Positions 22,611 through 34,100 of a stretch of DNA of 64,000 nt are shown piece after piece; the stretch's first letter is position 1; each line of letters begins with the position of its first letter. The notes beneath the pieces were generated by a model. The model ran no database searches, was not told where the DNA came from, and saw only the letters and a list, made by a program, of their open reading frames with translations. The position numbers were made by a program, and so were the translations under genes. Source of the DNA: Toxorhynchites rutilus septentrionalis (lineage: Eukaryota > Arthropoda > Insecta > Diptera > Culicidae); contig NC_073746.1 in assembly GCF_029784135.1 (NCBI RefSeq), positions 293,284,089-293,348,088 of the forward strand. Direction: 5' to 3'.

Positions 22611-22990
22611 ATGCGGATCTCTTTAGTAGAATGCAGGGCTCCCTGCCCTGTACTCAATAGTTTCAATTCATTCGGGGTGGTTTTGACCAAGCTGCGTCAT
22701 GTTGTGGTGTGTATCTGGTTCTACGCAGAGGATACTGCTCGTTTAGCACTTCAAATCCCTCATACTGCTTGTAAGCTACATCTTTTATTCGTACGATCAC
22801 TCCTAATATGTTCTTGATAGGGATTTGATCTGGTAAACAAGCTGACCAATCCAGAATATGAAGCCCCTTTTCATTGAACCATGGTATGACTTTCCGGATT
22901 TTATGAATTGATGCCAAATTACCCAATTATCTAATTGTTTTTGATGCAAAAATAGCAGTTAATGATTCTGAAGTACTTCTTTGCACTTCT
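22611..22990 (-). pseudogene. Tc3-like transposase C-terminus, left arm of an inverted duplication
   Basis: The minus-strand frame reads IRKVIPWFNEKGLHILDWSA, then CLPDQIPIKNILGVIVRI. This corresponds to the end of the catalytic domain of Tc3-like transposases, where the family motif is PDLNPIENLWG with the final catalytic glutamate. Here Q replaces L, I replaces N and K replaces the catalytic E, so the copy is dead even where it is open. The arm is an inverted copy of 23330-23620. Further upstream codons (to about 23090) continue the same protein with stops. Confidence 0.7.
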
Positions 22991-23319
22991 GACTGTACAT
23001 TGGGGTTGATGAAAAGCTATCTGAACCAGGCCGTTTTGAAAATATTTTCCTCAAACCATCAAACTGCCGCATGCAAAGTTACGAATTGAAAAATTACATG
23101 ACACGTTCCGTTAGTCCTTCCAGTATGAAGAAATTCTATTCAAGTTTTTATCAGAGAAGTTCTCCTGAAATAGTCAAACGCATGACATTAGCTTCCACAT
23201 TAGTTTTTGGACTCGAAGCCTTGGAAATGAGATTTTTTTGGTTTGGGTAGTATTGTCTCAAAAAGGTCTGATTTGTGTAGCTTACCATCAACACGAATGA
23301 ACAGTCAAAAGTGCAAAGA

Positions 23320-23936
23320 AGTACTTCAGAATCATTTACTGCTGTTTTTGCATCAAAAACAATGAAATAATTGGGTTATTTGGCATCAATTCATAAAATC
23401 CGGAAAGTCATACCATGGTTTAATGAAAAGGGGCTACATATTCTGGATTGGTCAGCTTGTTTACCAGATCAAAACCCTATCAAGAACTTATGAGGAGTGA
23501 TCGTACGAATAGTAGATGCAGCTTACAAGTAGTATGAGTGATTTGAAGAGCTTAATATAGCAGTATCCTCTGCGTAGAACCAGATACACACCACAACATT
23601 ACGCACAACATTAACCACCCCGAATGGGTGTGGTTAATGTTGATTTTATAACTAAGGATGACCTATAAATTAGAAACTGATTGTAATTCATGTGAAATTG
23701 ACATTGATTTTGTCAAGGAGTAAGAGTTTTTCCATCTGGTTCTATAATTATGAAACAATGGAATTTCTGTTTTTGGAATGTTTCGTGACTGAACACAACA
23801 ACAAAGTTCAAATGGACAGCCTTTTAAATGAAGATAGTTGTTGTGTCCTATACTATATACTTCAATTCAACCGACTTTATACATAACTCTGGAAACTCAG
23901 AAAAAATTAGTGGTTCTATAGTTGTGAAACGCAGTG
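23320..23936 (+). pseudogene. Tc3-like transposase 3' part and terminus, right arm
   Basis: The forward frames give IPWFNEKGLHILDWSACLPD and NPIKNL followed by a stop, so the catalytic glutamate is again lysine. The coding part ends in CAGTATCCTCTGCGTAGAAC, and a 3' region as in 22040-22437 follows, ending ACGCAGTG next to TA (23937-23938). About 300 bases match 22611-22990 in inverted orientation, with a spacer of some 330 bases between the arms. Such a head-to-head layout can arise from insertion of one copy near another or from aberrant transposition. Confidence 0.7.
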
Positions 23937-23938
23937 TA

Positions 23939-24078
23939 TCAAGTCCAGAGGCAAACTGAACGGAGAAAAGGTCAAAGACTCTATAATTCGAAACGTCATA
24001 ATCATCAATAAGATCGAACATACTAAAATACTAAAAACTAAAATGTTTTATTTCTATTGTTTTATTTTATTTAATTAT
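23939..24078. other. Unrecognised sequence
   Basis: This is a short AT-rich interval. It ends in CTAAATATATAAAAATGG, the left end of the next element. Confidence 0.35.
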
Positions 24079-24810
24079 TTTTCTAAATATATAAAAATGG
24101 ATTTCTGTCTGTATGTCTGTCTGTCTGTCTGTCTGTCTGATTCTTATGGACTCGGAAACTACTGAACCGATCGACATGAAAATTGGTATGTAGGGGTTTT
24201 TGGAGTCGGGGAAGGTTCTTATGATATTTCCAGACCCCTCCCCCTCTCTATGTCATATAAATGAAACACAAATTTCTTCATTACTCGAGAGTTAAACAAG
24301 CAAACGAAACGAAAAATTTGGCATGTGAAAGTTTTAGGGTGTAATAAATGTTTCTATGGTGATTAGACACTCAACCCCCCTTTTTAAGGGGGGAGGGGGG
24401 GGGGGGTTTCAAACAAATGAAACACAAATTTCTGCATTAAGCAAATGAAACCAAATTTGGCATGTGAAGGTTTTAAGGTGCAATAAATGTTTCTATGGCG
24501 GTTAGACTATTCAGCCCCCTCAATAAGGGGTCTGCCATACAAATGAAACACAAATTACAGGGGGCACACAAACACAAACTTCTGCAAAACTCGAGAACTA
24601 ATCAAGCACAATTTGGGATGTGAGGATTTTTGGGTATGAAAAATGTTTCGATGATGGTATGACACCCCTCTCTTCTCTGGAATTGAGAGGGGGTCCCATA
24701 AAAATATAACACATATTTCAACCAAAAACATGACAATTGAAAATTTTCGGAAAACTCTGAAGGAAAAAGGGAAAATTCGGAAAATTAATTTCCCATATGT
24801 TCTACGCACG
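24079..24810 (+). repeat. Composite tandem-repeat element, left end
   Basis: The element starts TATATAAAAATGGATTTCTG, runs through a (TGTC)n tract at 24112-24139 and a conserved lead (GACTCGGAAACTACTGAACC), and then enters units of about 140 bases. Each unit holds ATACAAATGAAACACAAATT, a CTCGAG-type core, AATCAAGCAAA, TTTGGCATGTG and a C/G-rich block before the next unit. A run of G at about 24395-24407 is inside. The same units occur at 28960-29430, 33111-34100, 51050-51200 and 59935-59990. No protein is encoded. The family is not identified here. Confidence 0.75.
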
Positions 24811-24929
24811 ATGAAACTAGTTTTATTATAAAGTATCAGAAAGACCCTGATGGGTTCAAGTGGTGTTATTTAATAGTTGGTACTGGTTCATACGTAGTTC
24901 ATACTAGTTCTCGCGAGAGCCATACACGA

Positions 24930-25690
24930 GATATATGTTTTCATTGCCAATGTACGGAGTGCACTGCTCAAGCATTGTCGAAGTGTCGTCCGGAGTACCT
25001 CAGGGCTCAGTTCTCGGTCCTCTGTTTTTCTGCTGCCACATTAACGACCTACCGACGGTGCTTGCATACTGCTCTATCCAGATTTACACTGACGATATGC
25101 AATTATACGTTGGTAGAATTCTTCCACTTTCTCGTGATTTTATCAGGTTGGTGAATGCTGATCTTGAAAGAGTTTCGACGGAATGAACTTCGAGTGAATC
25201 CAGCTAAGAGCCAAGCAAGCCGACGTCGCAGAGCTGGAGGCTCTGTTTCACCGAGACTGGACTAATAATGGATGGTCAGAGTTTCGAATTCTCGGGAAGT
25301 GCATAGAAAAACCTAGGATTTATCTTTCAAAGCGATTTTCAATAGAACGGCCTCATAATTCAGCAATGTGGGAAGATCTATGCTACTCTCCGAATGCTTT
25401 ACTGTTGTACACATACTGTACCGACCGCCACCAGACTGAAACTTTTGAATTCTCTAATCCTGCCACATTTTTTGTTCGGCGATGTCCTTCATGTCCGTCC
25501 CACCTCTTTCGACCGGCTTCGCGTTGCACTAAATTGCTGCGTGAGATACGTATATGGACTGAGCCGCTTTGATCACGTGAGACATCTGCAACAGAATCTC
25601 ATTGGGTGTCCTGTTAATAACAATTATAGTACTTTTGCTGCCACCGTTGCCCTATCATTACTGAGATGTTTGTTCGTTTTTAAGAGGCTT
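24930..25690 (+). pseudogene. Non-LTR retrotransposon reverse transcriptase fragment
   Basis: The forward frame at 24935 contains SSGVPQGSVLGPLFF, the conserved block preceding the active site, and then IYTDDMQLY, where YTDD takes the place of the usual YADD metal-binding box. After stops and frameshifts the protein resumes at 25394 with KLLNSLILPHFLFGDVLHV, SFDRLRVALNCCVRYVYGLS and HVRHLQQNLIGCP. That is the region 3' of the reverse transcriptase typical of Jockey-superfamily LINEs. Fingers, endonuclease and ORF1 are absent: it is a 5'-truncated dead copy. A short fragment of a related LINE is at 49863-50555. Confidence 0.8.
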
Positions 25691-26086
25691 TAAAGTTTGA
25701 AGTTTATTCGTATTTCCATGACAGAGATAAACTTTGAAGTAGGTGCCCATATATATATATATATATATATATATTTGTACTTTCAATTTACTTTCTTTCA
25801 AAACAGTTTTAATATTTTGGAACAATTTTGTGGGTCATCAAGAAACGATCATCACACGGGCCTTTTATATTTCGAATGAAGTGATTGTCACATCATTTTC
25901 GAAATCTTAACCCTTCATTGCATGATTTTTTCTGAATTGGTGAAAAAAATCAAAATCCAAACACGATCAACATAAAGTGAACCTGTTCTTTTATATAATT
26001 TTCGCCACTTTTCATATGTTCTAATTTAATGTTCCACATGTTTTAATGTAAATCTGAGAACGACAAGCACACAGAGCAATAGAGAA
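25691..26086. other. AT-rich sequence with (TA)n microsatellite
   Basis: A run of about 13 TA units lies at 25749-25774. The rest shows no feature. Confidence 0.6.
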
Positions 26087-26735
26087 GCTCGAGTAACAGC
26101 AAGAGCCGACTCCATGAGGAAGTGGCAGCAGGAGTGGAACAGCACCCCTAACGGTAGATGGACCCACAGACTGATCCCAAATATAATCAATTGGGTACAA
26201 AGAAAGCACGGTGAAGTCAATTTCCACTTGACGCAATTCTTATCCGGACATGGTTGCTTTAGACGGTACTTGCACAGATTCGGCCATGCAAGTTCACCGT
26301 TTTGCCCTGAGTGTGATGGAATAGAGGAAACGCCGGAGCACGTGGTTTTCTACTGTCCTCGCTTTGTCCAAGAAAGAGAACAAATGTACCGGGAGATCAG
26401 CCCAGATGTGAACGCTGGAAACGTTGTTCAACGAATGTGCGAAAAAGAGAGCACGTGGAATGCGGTTAATTCTGCTATTACCAAAATACTCACGATGCTC
26501 CAACGAAGATGGAGAGAAGAACAAAGAAGTAGCAATTCATAGAGATGAGTGCATGAGCACAGCCTCCTCCCGAAGTAATACCAAACGGTGGTTCCGGGGG
26601 GGGGGGGGGGGGAAAGGCAAGGCGCATAGGAGGTGGTTTTAGTGAGTAAGAATCTCACACTACCCAGTCAACATGGCGACTGGGTGTCTATGAAGATCTC
26701 CACCTTCTTCACCAAAAAAAAAAAAAGAAAAAACA
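26087..26735 (+). pseudogene. 3' end of an R1-like non-LTR retrotransposon
   Basis: An uninterrupted forward frame (26114-26539, 142 codons, open upstream to about 26090) contains QRKHGEVNFHLTQFLSGHGC, then RFGHASSPFCPECDGIEE and PEHVVFYCPRFVQER. The CxxC...H...C arrangement is the C-terminal zinc knuckle of R1/Jockey-type LINE ORF2 proteins. It ends at TAG 26540. The 3' untranslated region holds a run of 17 G (26596-26612), GGTTTTAGTGAGTAAGAATC and CACCTTCTTCACC before a 13-A tail at 26716. The copy is 5'-truncated, starting inside the last domain. The intact frame suggests it is younger than its neighbours. Confidence 0.75.
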
Positions 26736-28546
26736 TGTTTTAAGTAAGCTCCCTCAATGCAGGAGTCATTACACAAGACGTCCCAACTTATTGCAGTCCA
26801 TCACGGTGCATTGAAAAAATATTTCTGGCTTAAAATGTTCTCTGGGATGTCTTCTTTATTGTAGTTTTGTCCCAGGTTTGTCCGATGCCTAAGTTTGTTA
26901 GTGTATGTAGTAGTTTTTGCATGAGGAGCGCGGAGCCAAAATTTAAAGCGCGTTTTTCTCGAAACCATGTTTTGCAAACTGGTGGGAGTTCTACCTCCGA
27001 AACGGTCCATCTGATTCTGATGAAATAGTTTTTCCCAGATTCTCCACTAAATTCCCCTTTTCCTTTTTTTTTTTTTTTATATTTTGAAAAATAAAATTTT
27101 GGTGATTATTTTTGTCTCGATTTTTGAGGTAAAAACGTCATTTTTTACAAAAAAATGTTGCCATTTCATCAAAAATCAGTATTTTAAAAAAATCCTACGT
27201 ACGATGACAGGAAATATATCCAAGATAACGCAAAAAAAAAATCGTTGGTTGAAATCGGTCTACTAGAAAAACTTGTAGAACTCCCACCAGTTTGCAAGGT
27301 TTTGGCTGCAAGGGTTCAACAAACCGGTTGCGGCTATTCAGGGGACAGTCCAATTGACACCAATAATTTTTTTGTTTATTAAGTAATATATTCCTAATAA
27401 AACAGTGATATCAGATTAATCATAGTAATTTATTTTCTCGTTGAAAAAAATCGCGAAAATCACATACTTTTTATGATGTTCATAGTGTACTACCCCCTTA
27501 AAGACACTAGTTTCTTACTAGTAAAGTCTAGCTTGACTTTGGAATTTACAGACTCAGTTGCTATCGACCACGCTGCCGAAATTCTTAAAATTTTACGACG
27601 TAACGGCTAAATATCCGAGAAGAAAACTGTTCTCTCTAGGAAAATTCGTAATGAATTGAATACGAAGCTGATGGAACGATGTCGAAGCATATGAATTAGT
27701 ATTTATGAATGGAATCAATATTCTCATCAATTTTATGCACAAACAATGGATTTCTTAGTATCATGTACACCTATGTTTATTAATATAGTCATCCCACGCT
27801 TACGGGCTACCCAAAAATGGTGCCAGAGTAACCCAAATCACTATGGAGAACAATCTCCGCGAGAACAAATTTGTTTCAAACTCAGCGGGTTCGTGGTTTT
27901 TGATGAGTATGATGATCATACTCAAACATAATTGCATATTTTGCATATGCAATTTTCAGTGTTGGAACGCATCGCGTTGCAATATTAAGGCAGCCTCCGC
28001 CTTTTTCTCCCATCACCAGCATTATTTACAAAGATACCAATCCCAAAAAAAACTCGCTAGTTAGCAAACTTTTGATAGTGAAATAAATTATCCTGAGTGA
28101 TGGTGCACACTGTCCGGGGCGTGGTGTAAAAAAGGAAAACTGAAAAGTTCTCCGCTACATTCGCTAGTTTCATCACTTGCTGCAAACTTTCCTCCAGAAT
28201 GACGAGACGTAGACGAAGAAAAGCGATAAAAATTGTAGCGCTGTGGCAAGAATTTCCCCCGCAGCCGCAAGCTAACCCGTTGTAGGATTGTTTGGGATAG
28301 CATTGTTACTGTATGGGTTCATCTCCCTCAGCCTCCCTGTTCATGAGAGAACGCCACGCGGGATTGTGGGAAAACAGTTCTGGAAAATTCCGATTTGACG
28401 CTGGTTGGCACATGAAACAATTCGCGGTGAAATGCAGTGGATTCTATCGAAAAATGCCGACGATGTATAATGAGTAGGGGAAAGTCGGGAAAGACAGACA
28501 GCTATGTATGATTAATAAATTACATTTTTATTTTAAACTAGGTGCC
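26736..28546. other. Mostly unrecognised sequence with one MITE and one dispersed repeat
   Basis: It contains the inverted-repeat element at 26972-27297. The roughly 110-bp stretch 27393-27505 (TCCTAATAAAACAGTGATAT...) recurs at 41108-41215 with small changes. No gene was found. The frame at 27746-27931 has no recognised motif. Confidence 0.5.
26972..27297. mobile_element. Short MITE with 23-bp perfect inverted repeats
   Basis: TTGCAAACTGGTGGGAGTTC plus TAC (26972-26994) is the exact reverse complement of 27275-27297. The 280-base interior is T/A-tract rich and non-coding. Weak matching continues outside both arms, so the true ends may lie further out. Confidence 0.6.
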
Positions 28547-29430
28547 CCGGCAAACTTCGTCTCGCCCAAAATTTATTTTTCGTTATCAATACCTTCAAAC
28601 ATTCACGTTTTCTTACTAAGCGCAAGTTCATGAGTCCAATCGCCGAACTGTTCATTGATTGATCTTCTTATCGACCCCGTTGAATTAAACTTCTGCTAAA
28701 AAATTCCTAGTACTTCTACCAAAACTCATCATTATTATATCAGATCATTTTCAGACTCAATTCTCGTTCGATATTTTTCAACCACTTGGAAATAACATGT
28801 TTCTCCGTTACATGGAATAAATGTTTGATACAGAAAATATGATAGAATAAAGACAGGCACCTCCCCTCTTCTCCTCTTAGAGAGGGGGAGGAGTGTCCAT
28901 TCACCATTGAAACGTTTCTTGCACCCTAAAATATTCACATTAGTTTTCGAGTTATGCAGAAATTTGTTTTTCATTTGTATGGCAGCCTCCCCCCACCTAG
29001 GAGAAGGGGCAGGAGTATCTAACCACCATAGAAACATTTATTGCACCCTAAAACCTCCATACGTCTTTTTGGTTTCATTTGCTTGATTAATTCTCGAGTA
29101 ATGCAGAAATTTGTGTTTCATTTGTATGGCACCCTCCCTTAGAGTGGGGGGTGGAATGTCTAACCACCATATAAACATTTTTTGCACCCTAAAACCTCAA
29201 TATGCCTAATTTGGTTGCTTTCGCTTGATAAATTCTCGAGTAATGCAGAAATGTATGTTTTTTGTTTGTATGACAGCCCAACCTTAGAGAGGGGGGTGGA
29301 GTGTGTAACCACTGTAAAAACATTTATTGCACCCTAAAACCTTCACATGCCAAATTTGGTTTCATTTGCTTGATTAATTCTCGAATAATGCAGAAATTTG
29401 TGTTTCATTTGTATCAACTTTTACTTAAGG
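28547..29430 (-). repeat. Composite tandem-repeat element, right end and units
   Basis: It begins with the terminus GTGCCCCGGCAAACTTCGTC and the lead AAAATTTATTTTTCGTTATC, closely like 50905-51050. At least three units in reverse orientation follow (ATTTGTATGGCAGCC, ACCACCATAGAAACATTTA, TGCACCCTAAAACCTCCA, ATTCTCGAGTAATGCAGAAA). Units are shorter than at 33111. The element is non-coding. Confidence 0.75.
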
Positions 29431-31827
29431 TGTCCATCTTTACCACCCTTCCCCTATAAACGGGATGACAGAGAGGTAAAAAGTTCGATGAAGAGTTGCA
29501 AAACAGCAGACAACTTTATTGCGCTTGTTCGTTGACGACATGATATGATCGCTGCAATGAAAACTTTTCGATGTTGGTTGGATGTCATGTCAAAATATAA
29601 TGAGAGTTTTTTTTTCCTTTTTTCAGTGCTACTGACGGTACTGATTCCAAGTTTGAAAGAGACGGTTTACGAAATAATATTAAAAAAATGTACGGCAATA
29701 TGTGGTCATTGTGGCATTCGCTCGATTTATCAAGTTTACCTGAAATTTTCAAATAAAATGTAAACAACTTGTTTCCATACAGATTTATTCCGATGGCTTC
29801 TGACGAATAGCAATTAAAAGCCATATGGTCCCCTCCAACGATCTCCGACCAAATTTCGAACCTCACTCAAGTGTACTTCAATAATAACCTGAAACTGTCA
29901 TCCCCATCCAATCACGGTGTGCTTGAAGAGAGCGTAATTAATAATGTGCACACCAGAGTATTGCTACCTTTCAACACAATGCAGAAAACTTTCTCGCAAC
30001 GTCTCTCACCTTTCCATTCTTCATAATCTCAGAATGATTTATTCATGTTCTTTTCCACAGTTTATGATCCTGTCATCGTACTTAACGGCGATTGATTAAG
30101 CCCCCTCGTCGGAAATTGTTCCCTTACGCTTCTATCGCGTAAAGCTCGTTTCGTCTCTCACCACGTTGGATGAGGGTACGAACGTATCACATGACATTCT
30201 AATTAGATGATTATTGATTGAGCCACAATTTTTGGTCAATAAAATAGAAATGAATCTTTTTTGGGTTAACTAGAATATTTTTTTAATGATTATTCGCTGC
30301 AACGAAAGTGTTTCCATATAGGATAAGGCAATTCAAAATAGAAGAAGGATGGTTCGCGTAAATGCAAAAAATTTCGAACATTATGCTGATATGATTATAA
30401 TAGGCAGAACTCCGGTAGCATTACACCAATGACGACCCCATTATTCATACATTAAATCAACCAGCATCCTGCTGGTTCATTCTAGCAGCTGCAGTTTCCA
30501 ACATCAACAGGTCACCCCAAAGCGAATTTACAGATTTCAAAAGAGGAACAAACATGACGGAATCCTTTGTTCCGCTTTGGGCACTTCTGACAGCAGCAAT
30601 ATTCGGTAGTTTCCACTCCCACTTCAGCCGGCAAACAATTGGATTTGAAATGTAGCCCCTAGAATGTTTTTTTTTTCGGGAATCATTCAATGTATAATTA
30701 TTCTGGGAAGCCATGCGCGCGTGCTAGAAAGGGGTCTGAGCTTGCGTAAATTATGCAAATATGAAAATCAAAATTGCACGCTACTGTGGACGTGTTGAAT
30801 AGGAACAAAACGGATTTACGTAATTAATTCGCTGTATAGAGAAAACCTTCTTTATCATAGAAAAATAATTACTGTGTATGTGATAACAGATGCGCATAAT
30901 AATATGTTAAGAACAAGCAATACTGTGCAAATGATTTTGGGATTATATTGTGATGAAGTAGAGTAAATAGTATTCTTTTTTAATTTACAAAAATTAGTTA
31001 CGAAACGTCAAAAGACATTATCGCTACGTTTTGGATTAACCCACATGTCTTCAAATGTTTTTCAGCGTAACTTCTAAACCTATAGGTTTACCATAATGAG
31101 GTGTTTGGAAAAGTTGTTAAAAATTATAAGCAAATTGATAAAATTTCACGAACATAGCGACAAACATATTAAAAGAGCCTATTTACTATAAAAAAGACAA
31201 TAAATATAAAAAAAAAATTTAAATATCTCGAAAATGGCTGCATTTAGAAGGAGATTGATAATGAGCTTTTTTGTTTTAAATCACATCAGAATTCGTAATT
31301 TGTTTCTAAAATTGATTGTCAACAATCCGAAAAAATCCGAATTTTCGAAAATTCATAAAAATTCGATGTTTTACAATGTTCGTCAAAAATAGTTTTACCA
31401 TCTTGGACTAATTTTTATTTCACGTTTTAACATCAATACTCTATAACTCTTTCTGAGATACTATTTCGATACGACTCATAGTTTTTGAGATATAAATTAT
31501 CAAAGATTTTTCTTACTAAAATCGATACGACCTTTTCAAAAGTTACACTTGAGTCAAAAAATTCCCAAATGCTGTGGAAAACTTATATTTCATCCAACCC
31601 AAACTGAATACAAACTTTCATTCGAAACAAAAATACTCATGTTTTTTCATTTGTCGATTTCATTTGGAACTTTTTGATGTTTAATTCATTATGCATTGTT
31701 ACTTTTGAAAACTGAGATAGTCAATTTTCTAAATTCCTTCAATCTGTGCGGAAGTTTCGCAATGGAAGAAATCATGATAATCGCTTTTCAAAAATTACAA
31801 AGTTTCTGAGATATATTATATAACTAG
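29431..31827. other. 2.4 kb without recognised genes
   Basis: The short frames at 29545-29763 and 30457-30714 have no domains. The AT-rich part 31000-31800 has many short homopolymer tracts and shares general character with 34200-34650 and 57200-57500, but no clear unit could be aligned by eye. Confidence 0.45.
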
Positions 31828-32205
31828 CTGACCCGGCAAGTTTCGTCCCGCTTACAATTGCTTTTCTGATTCAAATAATTTCGCTTGATTTCCCCGAAAA
31901 ATAGGTTTCTGTGCGGTTTCTGTGTTTTTGACATATAAACTTAAAGCAGACTGAGACACATCAATCTTGATACTGACTGTTCGAATCCGTTGCTCCGTTC
32001 TTGAGTTAAATCGTGAGGAACGGACACCAAATCATTTTTATTTGTATAGATTCTAGTAATTTTTCATGATTTCAACGAATAGATTCATTTTTTTAAATTT
32101 TGAATCGCTTGACTAATTTCCGATATTTTTCCAGCGAATGAAAGATGTTTAGAAAATAATTATAGTCAAAATATAGTATATTAGCTAACCCGGCAAACTT
32201 CGTCC
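31825..32205 (-). repeat. Two CCGGCAAACTTCGTC-type element termini
   Basis: AACTAGCTGACCCGGCAAGT (31822 onward) and TTAGCTAACCCGGCAAACTT (32181 onward) are two further copies of the terminus seen at 28549, 50899 and, reversed, 54922. The first is followed by about 330 bases of AT-rich sequence. The second is cut after CGTCC, where transposase sequence begins. Confidence 0.65.
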
Positions 32206-33045
32206 GCCAAATTGGCATCACCAAAACGCGAAATTATGCGTCCCTCAAATTTCGTTCGCAATATGGCCATGTTCGGTCGTGTTGTGTGGCACGTGGCGCC
32301 GTCCTGCTGAAACCACATGTCATCCGTATCCATATCTTCAATTTGTGGCAAAAAAAACGGTTAACATGCGGCCATAGCGCTCACCATTCACAGTTACCGT
32401 CTCGCCGTCCTCATTTTCAAAAAAAGGCGGCCCGATGACTCCACCAGACCATAATGCTCACCAAACAGTGACTTTTGGCGGATGCAATGGCCTCTCAACA
32501 ATCACGTGTGGATTTTCTGAGCTCCATATACGGAAATTTTGGGTGTTCACATAGCCACCGAGCTCGAGATGTGCCTCATCGCTGAAGAAAATTTGATGCG
32601 AAAATTCAGCATTTTGCTGCTGTTGTTCGTTCACCCAATCGACGTATCCCGACGCATTCCATGGTCACCACGCTCTAATTTTTGTACCAGTTGGACTTTA
32701 TATGGATGTAGGTGCAAGTCCAAATGCAAAATTCGCCACAATGATGTCGCCCAATTGCTGAGCACGCCGTGGAATCGAAAGATTCGGGTCATCCTCCACA
32801 CTGGCAGCAACAGCAGCAATATTTTCGGCCGAACGCACATTACGATGAAGCACAGGTTTCACAATATCCGCTACGGATCCAGTTTGTTCGAATTTACGCA
32901 CTACATTAGCGATTGTGTGCTCTGTAGGCCGTCCATGACGACCAAATTCCGTCCGTAATGCTCGAAAAACATTTGCCGGTTTTTCATCATATTTATAGTA
33001 TAATTTAACAAAATTAACACGTTGTGCGATGCTAAAACGATCCAT
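32206..33045 (-). pseudogene. DUF4817-type Tc1/mariner-superfamily transposase, broken
   Basis: The minus-strand start at 33045 gives MDRFSIAQRVNFVKLYYKYD, then ANVFRALRTEFGRHGRPTEH, the N-terminal helix-turn-helix known as DUF4817. Further on, LWRILHLDLHLHPYKVQLVQ, then FFSDEAHLELGGYVNTQNFR with the first catalytic aspartate, and after a TGA at 32458-32460 and a shift near 32350, MWFQQDGATCHTTRP with the second. Shifts are also seen near 32755 and 32650. The sequence stops just after SRFGDAN, before the third catalytic acid, where it joins a CCGGCAAACTTCGTC terminus. Such enzymes move DNA elements by cut and paste; this copy is inactive. No terminal inverted repeat could be defined. Confidence 0.8.
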
Positions 33046-33110
33046 ATTGTAAAATGGCAGACATTCAACTAACGATATGACGCTTTGGTTGACAGCTATG
33101 TCAAATACAG

Positions 33111-34100
33111 CTGCCATACAAATGAAGCACAAATTTCTACATAACTCGAAAACCAATCAAGCAAATGGAGCCAAATTTGGCATGTGGAGGTTTTGGGGTG
33201 CAATAAATGTTTCTATGGTGGTTAGACACTCCTCCTTCTTCTCTAAGGGGGAGCTGCCATACAAATGAAACATAAATTTCTGCATAACTTGAAATCCAAT
33301 CAAGCAAATGGAGCCAAATTCGGCATGTGAAGGTTTTAGGGGGCAAGAAACGTTTCTATGGTAAATAGACACTCCTCCCCCTCTCTAGGGGGGGCTGCCA
33401 TACCAATTAAACAAAAATTTCTACATAACTCGAAAACCAATCAAGCAAATGGAACCAAATTTGGCATCTGAGGCTTTAAGGGGGCAAGCAACGTTTCTAT
33501 GTTGAGAAGGCACTCCTCCCCCTCTTGAAGGGGGGCTGCTATACAAATTAAATACAAATTTCGGCATAACTCGTAAACTATTCAAGTAAATGGAGCCATT
33601 TTTGGCATGTGTAGGTTTTAGGGAGTAAGAAACGTTTTTATGGTGAGTAGACACTCCTCCCCCTCTCTAAGGCGGGGCTGCCACATAAATGAAATACATA
33701 TTTCTGCATAACTCAAAAGGCAATCAAGCAAATGAAGCCAAATTTGGTATCTGGAGCTTTTAGGGGGCAAGAAACGTTTCAGCAGCAGACACTACTTCAC
33801 TCTCTTGAAGGGGGACTGCCATACGAATGTAACACAAATTTCTGCATAACTCGAAAAATAATCAAGCGAATGGAGCCAAATTAAGCATATGAAGGTTTTA
33901 GGGGGCAAGCAACGTTTCTATGGTAAATAGACACTCCTCCCCCTCTCTAAGGGGGGCTGCCATACAAATGAAACACAAATTTCTGCATTACTCGAGAATC
34001 AATTACGCAAACGGAACCAAATTTGGGATGTGAGCGTTTTTGGGTACGAGAAATGTTTCTATGCTGATATGACACCCCTTCCTCCTCTGGAATGGAGGGG
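33111..34100 (+). repeat. Seven-unit array of about 141 bp
   Basis: Unit starts (CTGCCATACAAATGAAAC or close variants) lie at 33111, 33254, 33395, 33536, 33678, 33816 and 33957, a spacing of 138-143 bases. Each unit carries ATTTCTGCATAACTCGAA, AATCAAGCAAATGGAGCCAA and a C-rich then G-rich block that can pair with itself. These are the internal units of the composite element whose ends are at 24079 and 28549/50899. They are far too long and too divergent for a CRISPR array. Confidence 0.85.

Noticed and set aside
33111..34100. Regularly spaced repeats resembling an array with spacers
   Set aside because: Units are about 141 bp with gradual divergence and no short-repeat plus unique-spacer structure, in a eukaryotic context. 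It is not CRISPR.
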